The notes under the pieces were generated by a model. That model was not told the DNA's origin. It saw only the letters and a list, made by a program, of their open reading frames with translations, and made no database searches. This document shows, in pieces, positions 1 through 13,400 of a stretch of 64,000 nucleotides of DNA. Within the stretch, counting starts at the first letter, position 1. Each line of letters opens with the position of its first letter. The DNA lies in assembly GCF_023278565.1 (NCBI RefSeq), contig NC_064678.1, positions 1,922,001 to 1,986,000 of the forward strand, read 5' to 3'. The stretch is from Colletotrichum lupini (Eukaryota; Ascomycota; Sordariomycetes; Glomerellales; Glomerellaceae). The position numbers were made by a program, and so were the translations under genes.

Positions 1-3000
1 AAGCGAGGCGGCGAGCGTTTGCCCGGGATGCGGAGGCGGGGTTGGCGAGAGAGACGATCGCAACTCCAGATCACTGCCAGGGTTTACGTATTCCCTGTCG
101 ATCTTCTGTGTTGCACGTTTGACTTGGGTCCTGATCCCAAGGCCTGGAGGCAATAAAACATGTAGAACCTTTTCTCGTGCCAAGTGATCAATCGTACGTC
201 TACACCGTTATCAACCCTACTTTGGGGATTGAGTGTTCTTGGCAAGAGGCTATGATGGTTTCCGAGACGCGAAGACAAGGCAGTGGATAGTCCATCTGTC
301 GATTGCGAAAGTGACCGCAATATTCAAGAGGGACATGTCTATGACAGCTGCTTTCCGGCTCAAAGAAGTACAATTTATCTTGAAGCTCCTGCGTTGACCC
401 TAAGCTTCGACGCTGTTCTCATGGAGACGCCTCAAGTGAGTCTGTCTCGGCCTCTGAACCAGAAGCTGTTATTCGATGGCACCTAGTTAGAACCCATTGC
501 CATATGAGCCGAGGTCTATATGCGCGGAAAAGTTCCTCATAGCTGTCGCGCTTCTGGTACGTCCTCCTTGCCATCGGCATAGTCGACGTCCTCCTCGTAT
601 CCATCGAGAGCCTAGACTTTGACGCGAGGTAGATAGCTATAAATGTGATCTCTCACGGCATCGTCAATTCTCAGAGCAACTATTCTATGCTTTCCGGACC
701 ATCCAGCTGCCCTGATCTATCGACTTCCTTTGATAACGGGCAGGTAATGCGTTTACCCGGCCAGATCTAACACCTAAGTCCTCGTATATCAGCGGGAAGA
801 ACATCTATATAAACAGCCGCAAACTTGCATCTATGCTACAATCTTCTGGCAGGGTCAATGAGGTATTGAATGCCCTTGTCATGAAACTTGGCCGCAGTCA
901 CAGTGACTACACGGCATGGGCAGTGCGACTCATCCTCAGGTAATTCGCTGTACCATGGCATCAACCCATATTCTATACGTCCGTCTTCTTCCCTCGCGCT
1001 TTATCGATCGGCAAAGGTCTATATCCCGCAGAGTACTCGAAATCCCACGTTAAGAAGAGAGAGCCAGGGACTGCTGAGAATTTAGGCCTCAAGGGGATGA
1101 TGAGGTGATGTACGACCCACGAAGTCGAACGCTTGGATAGTATCGTCGCGAAGCCCACACTCATTTCTGGTCTATTAGAGACCAGGGAGTAGAACACCTC
1201 TAATAAAACAAGAGCAACAGAACTAATGTCCGACACTGTGTGCTGTCTTCTCGTCCTCTTACTCTGGTCTCTAAGTACCGTGTATCAAATAGTCTTTGAG
1301 ATCACTTAGACAAGCCTTCTTGGTCCTTACCATTCATCAAGATATGCTACTAATGTGGAAGGTACATGATCAGCATCCTTCATACACAACGCCCTAGTGA
1401 TGCCGCTCCCTAAAAAGAGCACCCGACATCGTGGAATCAAAGCCATAGCCAAGAAACTGTGGTCACGACCATGGTAGTACCGCGGGAATGCTAGGAAACC
1501 GCACAAGAGCATACTGGACAAAGGAACTAACAGCTCCTTGAGCCCAACCATTACATCACTTTAATGCAGGTTTCACTTTCACATCATAAAAACCGCTCAT
1601 CTCCCGTCTTAAACACGATCTCTCACGAATACGTGAGCGAGGACTAACGATTCAAAGAGATAGATCACGTTCTTTCAGCAACTGTCCTTCGGGTGTGTGA
1701 ACACCCGCCTAGCGATCTAAAGGTGTCACTCTCGATGATGCAGAAATCAAGAACAGCGAATGGAAGGGCAAGAAGAACGAGCCGGCACCTCCTTCGGCAG
1801 AAACTCCATTCCAATCGACAATGCGAGGATCTCATCGACCTATATAGACTATAACCGACGTCCGATGATGGGTAAGGAGTCAAGTGCGAACTCGATCTTG
1901 TGGAGCTTACTTTGCTGCCCAGGGCGAGAGGTTCTTACATAGGTAGAGATATCGTCAAACTACATCATCTACGATGGTCTCACATTAAACACCAGATTGT
2001 CAAGAGAAAGGAACGCAGAGACCCAAGTTCATAAGGGCCCTACAGATGTCTCGGACGACCAGTCTCAACTCACCTTGTCCACAAAGATGTAGTATCTCAC
2101 TCAAAGCCAAGCGCTTCCAACATGCCGGCGCCGTCGTAAGCCCTAAGGCAAACCAGACATCGACATCCGTCAATGCGACAACCCAAACGAACGGACAAGC
2201 TACGCATAAGCCAAATGGCCGGCGCCCCCAAAACCCGCCGCTAGACAAATCGACGGCGTCATCACGGTCTCTCACTAATGTCAACAAAGTCAAAATCTTC
2301 CGTCGTCCGTGCCCTACGAGGGATCTAGCACCGGTAAGCCATCGACGTAAGAACTCAAGTAAGACTGCCGTCGTGCCGCGTCCTGCGCGGCTTCATCTAA
2401 ATGAAAAGCATCGCAATTGGAAGCTTGAAAGGGGGTAAATCGACAGCATCAAAAGGCGAGGGACGAATGACGAGGTGATATGCTCTAGAGAGTCCAACGA
2501 AATGTCCATCAGCCAGTCTAGTCCTTGGTCAGCTCTTCTCAATCAAGCCACGCCGCAGAGCTGCAGGGCTCAGAATCCTCTCACGGCGCGGCATACTCTC
2601 ACCATTCGACCGTATAGAAAATCGTTCCTAACCAACGAAGTAAAAGTCTGCAGGAACTATTCGATTCGCAGCTGCCAGATACCAACGCTCCACTTGGAGC
2701 TGTCAGTTTGAGTTCAGCCGGACTCTCTATGAGGCCAAAAGGCTTCTCACCCAACAAGCGTGTGTTGAGTTGGTGGTTCTGGTGACGTTAGTTCCCGAGC
2801 AAGCTCTGTTCGCCGTGGGGCCTCCAAGAAGCCTGTGCGCAGAAGGGTAAGGGGAGTCTCGACACCACAGGCTGCGTCGCTGTAGAAAGTTCTGTCGAGG
2901 CGATTGGGGGAAAACCAGTTCATCAAGTAGTCAAGCTGCCAACGCATCAAGCTCTGGGGCCAGCTGATTGTTAGTTAGCCAGCCCCAATGTCTCAGCACA

Positions 3001-6000
3001 GCCCAGCCTTCCCGCGAGACCCCAAAACGGCCTCTTGGACTTTTAGTACGAAGCCCGGCGCGCTTTCTAGCGACGGGGTGTGTGGTCCTTTGGTTTCCCG
3101 CTATCGCGCCAATCCCGCGTCTATGGGAAATACGCCGGGCGCCACTTGTGGATGACGGGTGCGGGCGGAAGGGTAATTTCTTCGCTATGGCTCCTTCGTC
3201 TGTGCGGCCACCCGTCCAACAACGACAGATTCGGATGATGCCAAAGTAAATATGAAAACTCTGGACCTCCTCTCCTCCAACAACCGCTGTGACAGACGTG
3301 AAGGAGTGTGAAAGCTGTGGGCGCTCGCACCTAGCCTTCATCACGTTACTCACTAGACTCAGAGTGCAGTCTGCGCACCCCTGCTGTCTCATCGGACCCA
3401 AGCCAATGGAAATGCCGAAACCCCTGTCTACTTGAATAGGCCCCTGGTCGCGGGATCTTTGGCGGCTACGATTGGAGAGGGAACAGGGGCCACAGGTGGG
3501 CTCGTCGTTGGTTCCAGTCCTGGAAGCGAGCGAAGACCCCGGGTGACTTCATCATTGCTCGGGCTCGCTCATAGAGACCGTCGACTTGTGACTCGATATC
3601 CGTGTCAATATGGTGGATTTATTTTGTTGGAACATTGAACATCCAGATGCTGCGTTGTCTTCGGAGTCAGCGAGACGATCCTGGCTTCACCGCCGCAAGT
3701 ACCGGTGACATGGCGATGGTTGTAGACTCGCGACCGTGCAAAACCCAGAGATCTGCGATTCCCCAAGACCGGGAGCAAGCCACAGAAGCAAACGGGTGCA
3801 AGGGTATCTGTGAGTGGCACAGACTCATAAATTGCAACCGAAAGCCGCGCTCCGTTGGCACTGAGCCACCCGAGACCCGCTTCGCCGGACTCGAGTGCCA
3901 CGTCACCAGCCTCACGACCCAGTGATGGCATGGGATCCGGATGAGGCGTGTGGCGGAGTGCAGGTTTTGCAGGTTTTGCATGCTCGTTTGCGGGCTGGTT
4001 GCCTCACCACAGTACCTTTCAGCGCCACCAAAGACGCCGTTGCGGAATTGCTCCTGCACCTCTGGCAGGGCCGCCGTCTCGCTTCGGCAGCAACTTGGCC
4101 TTGACCTTGCGGCATACGACGCAGCCGCAATCGCAACCCATTTACGGATACCAGGCCTTGGTTCAGTCCAGTTTAGACGCGGCCAGCGCATAATAGTCGC
4201 CACAGTCGAGCTGCAGGTTTCAGCTGCTCTGGTATGGCCGCTGTGTCTCCATTTGCGCTTGTCGTTACTGAGCATGTTGCCTGAAGGATCATGGCTCTTT
4301 GAGCTGCAAATCCCGTGATCCCAGTCGACCAGTACTCGTAGAGAGCCTTCGATGCCGCGTTTGATTTGGTTGGCCGATTGTATCGCCCAGATACCGCGCC
4401 GCTTTGGTTATCGGTTGAGGGGTCGACCTAGCCTCTAGGCTATGGGGGAAAAGGCCATGTTGCTATTCTCGTCGTATCCTGCATGCCGCAAATCATGCAC
4501 CCAATGTTGGTTAGAAGCCGATTGCTGGCCTGGCGACATGCGGATTTTGATGGTAAGCTCGTCGAGTATCACTTGTTGGCGTTTCTTTTGGACATCATAA
4601 TTGTTTATGCTGCCCATTATCCACGCCGTGCTCGTCAATGTGTGCGACAGGAGTTGTCATTTTCCTTGCAAGCGTAGGCTCCGAGACATTGGCAGCCCGT
4701 TGCGGGGGAAACGTTCGAGGCCGGCCTAAAAGTCAAGATGAGATATCATCTCTGACTAAGACTCATGACGCCAGTATCATCTCTTTTCAGCATAATCATC
4801 TTGAAAGAGACATTCGGTCGTGGAGTCAAAGTAGACGATTGGTGATGGACCGTTTCCGGGAGATGCGGGTAAGGAGAGACATGCATGAGGGGGAAATGGA
4901 CCTTCAGGGACCAAAGTTTTGGTGGTGGGAGATTGTGATGGGTCAGCCAGGTGATTGGCCCAAATTGTCCATTAAAAGGCCAATGAAGGACGGGGAGAGG
5001 GATCGCGCCCCTTCCTGCCCAGAAGTCCATTTCGAATAGAGCCAATCATACAATTGAGAATGCTCCAGACCCCGGACGAGGAGAATAGCAATACTCCTCT
5101 TCCAATAGTGGTTGGATGCTATACGCGGCCGACGGGGGCGATGGTCGTTGCTCGAGCGGATCTGGACTTTGAATGAGACAATATCAAACTCTAGTTTGCC
5201 CTGGAACAAGGGCCTTGAAGATGGGTTGGAGCGTTGCACTGTCTGCGAATGGAAGACTTCCAAATGTCTTCCATCACCAGACTGCCGTATCGAGCCGACT
5301 CTCACCCCCAAGTCACCCCACGGATAGGCAGGCTGTGAAGCTGACTCTGCGGGCAACGGGCCGTATCAGACGACCGGGTCGTGGGTGAGATTGCAAGGAC
5401 GGCGGGCCACTGGTGAGCGTATCATTGCCTGTTGTGCCGGAGAATATAACAATTGGGAGAATAGTTCGAATCCGTCGGTCCACCTTGCCCGGATCTTTTG
5501 GGACTATCTTGGATAAAGGAGGCTTCGAGGGTGTGCCGTACCATCCATCTCCTATTAGCTTAGTAGGCCAAGGGTCCGGTTCACCAAGTTTGACGACACC
5601 CTCAATGAATCCTAACTCGACTTACGAACAGACGTGAAAGCGCGTCTGATTGTTGGTGGCGCTTCCTGGTCGTTGGTTCGACGACGCGTCGTTGAGGCTT
5701 TTCGCTGCAGTCATCTATCATGGCCATGTATGGCGTCCAGTGGAAGTTTGCTACTACCTCGCCGCGGGGTCCTGCGTCGATCCTCCTGCGAGCGTCTCGA
5801 TCGAGTTGCTTTGAGGACTGAGCGTTCCAACCGATGTTTCCCTGTTGGTTTTCTCGAGGAGTAGGCCCGGAGAGTCGAGAGCAAATCAACCTGGTGCCGC
5901 AAAGCCCGTCAAGCCGGTTCAGTAACATTCTCTGTGATTAGGGGCAGAGTATGTTTGTTGATAGATGATAGATGGCATGAAAAGTCGATGATAGTCTCTC

Positions 6001-6240
6001 GGTACGATTGTGAGCTTGGTCTGTGTCTCTTTCGAGGCTTGTGCCCGCCCGAGCCGTCCACACCATCTCGAGGGTCGAGGGAATTCTAGCCGAAGAAAGC
6101 TCATGGTCATCAAGGATGAAGCGCCGAGGCAATCTGGAGATGTCGCCAAACAAGCGCCGGGCATTGGAGGAAGGGTGGGGCGTATGTGACAAGCGTAGCG
6201 GTAGCGTGGGCGATCAACAGGGAGGGTGGCACGAGAGCGA
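1..6240. other. No recognisable gene
   Basis: This stretch has balanced base composition. Its open frames are all under about 205 codons, overlap on both strands, and show no domain, signal peptide or plausible splice chain that I can recognise. It does not have the AT-rich, CA/TG-poor look of the right half, so it is not an obvious RIP-mutated relic. A short direct repeat of the word gcaggtttt lies near 3959-3978. It may be intergenic DNA, an untranslated RNA, or an old decayed gene; the sequence alone does not decide. Confidence 0.5.
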
Positions 6241-9200
6241 GACATGCAGAAACCTGTCCTCTCGGACAGCGTGAAAGTAAGACATGCAGTGGATCATTGA
6301 TGGATGACATGTTGACGACAGTTGACGACGCTGGTGAATCAAGCGGTTCTGAATTGTCTTGCTCGGTAGCAGGCGGTTGGACGGTGATAGTCTTCAGACA
6401 CGGTGGAGCGAGACGCAGGGGAAAGGCAGGATAGAACAGAGGCAGGTACTTTATCGAGAGGCAGATACGAAGCCACAACGAGGCCTGGTTGAACGTGTGA
6501 GGACTCCCATCCGGCACTTGTCGAGTGGGCAAAGTGGATCGTATTGTTCCGTAGAGTTAGAAATGACCAGGTGTCGAGAGGCTATGGGGGGCCTAGGGCT
6601 GGGATTGAGTGGATAATGTGAAGCGTTGGTACCGTAATGTGTAATGTATGGATATCGCTCTGTGTGTAGGCAGTCTGAGCGTTTTGGGCTAGAAAGCACA
6701 AAAGGCATGGCAAGAAAACGTGGTGGAGGAGAGTCAAGGTCGAGAAGAAGAAAAGAAAAAGACATGGATCGAGAGGCGACCGTTGGCCCCGCCTCACTCC
6801 ACGGGCCACACTGACCAGTGACACGGACCACTGGGCGACTGAGGTGCACGTTCCAACTAAGCTGAGCCGTCTTGACCCGCAAGTACGTACCGACAGCCGC
6901 TGCGCTAGAGCCAGATTGGGGCAGGTGCATTCAAGGCCCACTTTCTGGGCCGTCTGTCTGCTCCCTGGTCCTTCCTGCTGCTCCAGCCAGTGCTCCTTCT
7001 TCGTCTTCGGTCGCCATCCATGCTTCCCGTCCAAGTCGCTTCTTTCCCTCCCATCGTCGGGTCACGGGGTGTCTCCTTCCATTCCCTCCACCGTTCCTTC
7101 CAACAAACCAACTCTCAAATCTGAGCTTTTTTTGTGAGGGAAGGCACTTACCGGTACCATATCTTGTAACATCATTGGGCCATCTTACCACTCGCGGTCA
7201 TAGTCCCGTTTTCTCATCGACCCCGGGTCAATGTCCACCCGCCATCGCTGTTTCCCATTCGCAACGTGAAATTGTCAACCAAACACAACCAGTCTCTGTG
7301 CGCCGCAATCCATTCGACAGTGACATCCAGCGTCACCCCTGCCTTTCTCCGTCGATAACAGCAAACTTATTACTTTTGCCTTCTTACTCATACGACCAGG
7401 CCTGACTTTTCTACGGTACACTCCTGTCCGGTCTCGTCCTCTGATCTTTCTCACTCGTTCATGGCGGGGCGGGCCATCCCCCGTGTGCCCTCGGTCGCTG
7501 TCGCTCCAAGGGCATTCCCAGCCGCCAGCTTTGGGCGTTTGCCTCCCCGCCATCTCAACTTCTCAACTCAAGCTCGTCCAGTGTACTGCGTAAGTGTCGC
7601 CGAGACTCGAGACTTGTTCCCGCCCCGAGTCCCGTGCCCTCCAACCCAAACGAAACTACACTACACCGTAACGTGCACACTACCGCCCTCGCCGTCGGTG
7701 AGCTCGTGGGGTAAGGTACCGAGTAGCGCATGCCAACTGGCGGTAAGCACAGCCATCCTGCTCGCCTAATTTTGAGTCACACGTTCGGTTTCCGGTTCTT
7801 CCCATGACGGCACTTCAACGATGATATTCCTCTCGGTTTTCAAAAACAGCATCAAGATCGAATTCGACGTGCCGGCAAAAGTCTGTTTCCCCCCTTGGAG
7901 CCCCCTCTCCAGTCTTCTTCCCCCCCTCCCCAAAAGGCAAAAGGACCAGCATCCCAGAATCCCAGACGATGCAAAGGACCCCGAAAGCGGACAAGGGCAC
8001 GACAAGGGTTTGCGGCCCAATGACAACGTCGAGTGGCCTTGTCAAGGCTCTTTGCTGTTGCCATAGGACGAGCCGTGTATGCAGAGTCCAGGGCGAAAAA
8101 AAGCTACCCGCATGGCGGCGCAGTTGCCGTACGGAGTACGCAGTGCCTAGTAGCCAGCTTCGCGCCTCATCTTATGGCTGTTGATGCCAGGCGTCTCTCG
8201 AGTCCCCGACGTACTACTATTTTTTCTCGTCGTTTCTGGCCCATCAGGTAGTAACGGGTAATAGGTAGGCGACCCAGCTAAGGTATCTCTTTCACGACCA
8301 TTTTGCCATTTTTGAGTCTTGACCCCTCCGCCTACTCTCCGTACCCTGTACACATTGGCCTCTCATCGTCTTGCGTGCCTTTCTCAGCATTTTACCCTCT
8401 CGTCTTGGCTCCTAGCCAAAGCCCTCTAGCCCCTCTTTCGCACTTCGAGTCCCATCTGTATCCGTATCCTTCTCTAAGGTGTCTTGAAATACTCCCCAGC
8501 GGAGCCCGGAGCCCCCCCTATGCAACGCATCTGCACACTCCTCAGGTTGTTTCCACCGCGACAGGAGTTCGCATATTGATGTTCACCCAGCTCCCCCTTT
8601 CCGTCTTTTCCAGGCGTGCCGGGGGCTCTTGTAGTTTCTCTTTGCGTTTCCTCCATCTGTCAGGATGAGTCAACATAGCAATTGGCCCAAATTGCTGTAT
8701 GATCTGCTCCCTCCTGCCCGCGCTCCCTGTCAATGGCTGCCCAATCCCGAAGCGCCGTGCTCGGCGGTTGCAGCAGCTCACCTGACTTGAGCCCATGATG
8801 CGCAATTCTTGACCGCCGCAAGACCATGGCGAAATGTAGTATGTAAGTGTGGCCTGCGTAGGGATTGCACACCCCGACATAGGTATTGCGAGAGCACAGC
8901 CAGCCCGATATTCCAGAGACAAGGGTCTTGGAGCCATACGTAGGTAAAGACGAAGAAGAAACTAGCATCCAACATCTCATCTATTCGCACAGATACCTAG
9001 ATGGATGCAGCTGCAGCGATGCGAGAGATGGGATACTTTTTGTAGTACGTACACTCACACGCCCCAAGAAAAGGCACCTATCTTTGGTTGGGTACTTCCA
9101 TTGGGTTCCACCCCAGACCCCCCCCTTGGTGTGCGTGTGTGCCTCGCATTCCAATCCCGGTATATCGTGCAGAACGTACTGCTCCTGTCCCGCCGTCTGC

Positions 9201-10480
9201 ACTCTTGCTGCTAGTCATACCCCTGCTCGCTGGACCCGGCCGCCGTTGTCCATTCACGTTGTTCCAGTAGCCTGGGAAGCAACAAGCAAAGTGCAAGATA
9301 CTTTACCTGGATAAAGGTACTTCGCAAGAGGTAGATGGCATGCCCTGAAGTGGTGAGTGCCTACCCCGACGTATATACAATCCGATGTTGCCTTCTTTTG
9401 GCTTCGCCTTGGCTACCTACCTTATTGCTACGTAGCTGTAGCTTCCATCTCTCTTTCTTTTCTTATTTTTGCCTCATCCCAGTGCTCCTTGTTTCTTGTC
9501 AAGCCCTCTTGCCACGCTGCTTCACCTTAGATCTATCTACCCGTCGTCTCCCATCTCCATATTCCTGTCCGCCCACCCTCATTCTCACTCATCCATCTCC
9601 GCATCTCGACTCACAACTTGTCTCGACGACAACTCCCACTTAGCAAACCGGCGCATCACGGTCTGACTTGACTGTCTTGCTACGAAACGACGAATCACTT
9701 TTAACCTCTCTTGTCACCGTCATCCCTCTGTCACAAGAAGAGGGCTGGCTCATCTCTTCTCAGCGGCGCCAAGGTACTATCTATCTGCCTCTCTGTCTGC
9801 CTGTCTAGACTCTAGGCGCGGCCTTTTCCCCCACCATCTTTGAGACCCCTCTGAACCCCTCCACCACCACTACAACCATCCCGACCGAATCGGCTCTCCC
9901 ACGGCAGCCGCGCAACCTCGCACCACCCCACCACTTCACACCCTCACTATCGCAGCCCGGAAACCATCCCCCTTCTTCCGCGCCAGCCTTCCTTGTAAAC
10001 AATTTTTTTCTTCTCTCTCCTCACTTCTGGGTACGACCGTTCCGAGAGAAGCATAACTTCACATCTGCTGTGCCGCCCTTAATCATCCATCTTTCCCATA
10101 TAACACTTCCCTACAGTTCTTGGCCAGGCCTAATCTGAAGTCCCAGATCAAGGAACCCACCCCTCTGGGACCATCATCTGTATCTCTATCTTTCTGTTCG
10201 TCGACCGCGTCCGAAACCAGTATTCGTTCTCTGGCCTGCGAACTTCGTTCTGACCTGTCGTACAGCATTAGTCTCCGGGAAACACCACGTCGGATCAACA
10301 TTGAATTTTGACCGAGGTTCAATCAACAGGTTACTCTCGCCGCCGCCTCTTTGCCTCTGAGAGCCCCATAGCTGACTTCAAGCCAGACTTGTAGACATAA
10401 TTGTGGCAAAGACATGAGATAGTAAGGTTGCTGGATTATGGTGGACAGGCCCAGAGGTTTTCTCTCAAAACCGGGATATC
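6241..10480 (+). promoter_or_regulatory. Long pyrimidine-rich upstream region / probable leader
   Basis: No coding gene is recognisable. The plus strand is rich in CT runs, especially about 6950-7700 and 9400-10,100, as is common in promoters and long 5' leaders of filamentous ascomycete genes. Several short upstream ATG frames exist, for example at 9335 and 10,120. It leads directly into the large plus-strand gene at 10,481, so a long transcribed leader with upstream frames is the simplest reading. That is inference; no transcription start can be placed. Confidence 0.4.
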
Positions 10481-13400
10481 ATGGCAACCCGCCGCGCGGC
10501 TTTAGGCTTGCCGAGCCGCCCAGATGAACAGATACGAGCGAGAAGAGCCGCTGCCGCCGGATACATCGGACAGAGCGAGGATTTGCAGAACACCCCTCGG
10601 AGGATCCGCAGAGAAGGAGAAAACATCCGGATCGCCATTCAACAACCGGTGCAGACCAAACCTGCGCCGATGCCCTCGACGGCCTCCTCGCGGCGACCAT
10701 CTATTCCGATGCCTTCTACCCGGCCACCTTTAACCCATCAGACCCAGTCATGGAGTTCCAACAGCACGGCTGCCGAAAGACCCAGCCATGCTCCCATCAT
10801 GTCTGGCTCATCGACATCTGGCCAGTCTCAGTCGAGCGTTGCCAAGCCGAAACGCAACGTACTGCGGAGAAAGCAGTCGTCTGTCACCCCAAAGACACCA
10901 AGCCTACGTCACGATTCGAACAACACCGATTCAACTCGAGGAAGCTCATCTTCTTCAGCCCCACGATCCCGGTCTTCTTTGGAACCCGCCCCCTATCACC
11001 TTGACCGCGGCATGACCGAGAGCCCAACCGAGATTCGCATTGCACACGTTATCGATCTGCCCAAGACCCAAGCGCAACCTGTAACGATTTATCCCGAGCT
11101 TGATCGATATAGAGAGATCTATGGACGACCCTCCACGTCTTCCGAGGGATCTAGCGTTGATTTCCTCCACAGGCTGGCTACGCACGACCTCCCACCCCCA
11201 ACTCCCGTCTTCTCCGGCACCAGCAGCCAGTTGAGTGCTTTCAGTGGCAGCCCTTCCACTAGATTCTCTGAGTCAACGAGCCCGGGTCCATACAGCCGTG
11301 ATACCACTCCCACCTCCATGTCGTCACAATCGCCAGGACTGGTGGTTCCGATGCGACTTCCTGTGCCCAGAGTGAGGCAAGTGAGTCCGGCAGTAACACG
11401 GCCACCAGTCGCCCGGAGAAGAGCCGGCAGCATACCGAATGAGATGGAAGCGTTTAGCGCCGACCCCCAAGGGCTTGCCGCGGTACGCGAGTCTTTGACA
11501 TCGTCATCGTCAAACTCGACAGTTCGAGAAGGAGACCGCAAAGAGTCCAAAAAGAAGAAGAGGTTGTCGCCTCTACCTCCTAGCCCACCGCCACGGAAGT
11601 CGTCGCAGAAGTTTACCAAGGATCAAGACAAAGACGAGTCTCCATCCAAGGCCTCACGAGAGCCGGCTGTGCCAGTCATGGCAGCCCCGTCACCCGTTCA
11701 ATCTCCCCCACGACGGACACCAGCTGCTTCACCTAGGGCAACCCCCCCTGCTCGTCCCAGCCGAGACAACACACCAGACCTGCAATCCCAGCTGTTTGGT
11801 CCCTTGCCCATCATCCACAGCAATCTATCCTCATCTTCCTTGTTAGGCGATAAACGTGGACCGGAGCTGCAGTCATTGTCGCGATCAACGACTCCCCTGT
11901 CATACCCAGACAACCCTCAGCAAACCTCCCGTTTGCCGGTCGGCAGGGAGGCTACACCGGCCCCGCGCTCAGCAAATGCCGTGGACACGAAGAAGAAGAA
12001 CGACAGAACCGTCACTCGTACCCCGAGCCCCGGTACATCGACCTTTTCTCGGTTTCCCTTCTTTGGGCGGCGGTCCAAAACAGCGCCGGAGGTTCCTCAA
12101 GTCGACAAGAAGGACAAACCGGCTCGTAAGGGGCCAGCCGCCGGCACTGGGCATGAAGGCTACGGACGCCTGGGTGGTCTCCGAAGACGAAGTGGAAGTT
12201 CATCGACCAACTTGGCACGTCCTAGTCTAGGACCCGGTTCCTCTCAAGACAGCCTCAGCAGCAACCAGCCAACTGACCCTTTCCTCCTGGAGCGGATGAA
12301 CCCCGTCATCATTTCCGGCGGAGGACTCGTCGACAACAGAAATAACAGCGTAGACCTGGTCCGTTCAGAGAGCTATCAGAGCCTTGGATACGCCTCTGAG
12401 GTGTCCACAACTTCCAGTATTGGGCGAAGCCTAGCCCCATCAGCCATTCCTCGAGGTGGTCCTCATCCCTCCCTCAGCCGTCGCCGTCCCTCCGACAGTA
12501 GCGATTCCGAGGCAGTGACTATGAAGCCCACGCTAGCGTTCAGGCGATCCGTTCAGCGCTTGCGTTCGTCTCCGGACCAGAGTCCACTGAAGCTCCCTCA
12601 GCCCATCAACACCACTGGGATCACGTCGCCGTCGATTAACAGCCATGATACAAGCATTCTTACGGATGATTCGCAATTCGAAATGCATAGAGAGGTCATT
12701 CGTGGCCGCATTGCCGCAGCCACTGCGACAACACCGAAGAAGCTCACCAAGCGTACACGCTCTCCAAGGAAGTGGAATCTCTTCAGCCGATCCCAGAGCC
12801 AGCCGAACACCAAGAAGTCAGAGAAGGATGCGGTGCCAGTGGCTGCAACCGTGAAAGTAGTACAGCACAAGCCAGCTGCCTTCTACACTCTGATGGACGG
12901 TTCCGAGCAGGAAGACATTGGTACTCCAGACGTCGAGGAGATTCTTCGCGAGGCTGAAGTCTTTGATCTTCCATCCCCTCCGCCTGTTCTAAAAGAAAGA
13001 CGAACATCCTCTGCAAGCCAGACCAACAGGAGAGAATCCTTGAGCAGGCTTTTACAGCCAACCAAGTCATCGCAAGCTCGGAGAAACTCGGCGACCGCAA
13101 AGTCAACTTCAATCCCAGCGATTAGGTCCATGAAGCCTACTCACACACCTCAGTCTAGTGTTTCAAAGCCAGCTGAACCACGCCCAAGTCGCCTGCCTCA
13201 AGTTGGCCGGATTCCCAAGGTCGTGACCTCTCGTCCAGAGCACACCTCGTCGAGAAGCTTCTCTCGTCCTTTCAACAGAATCAGCATGCAGATACCGCCG
13301 CAAGCCGCAAGCTTCAACCCGGATTTCGTTGCTTTGGGTGCGACCCCAACCCCAGAGCTATCCACGCCCGAACTGTCTCGTGGAGAATCTACGGCGACCA

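Noticed and set aside
3667..4275. 202-residue minus-strand frame
   Set aside because: It overlaps several other open frames on both strands, has no domain, and its composition looks random.
5455..5490. tRNA T-arm-like word gttcgaatc
   Set aside because: The flanking bases do not form a T-stem and no matching acceptor or anticodon arm is present.
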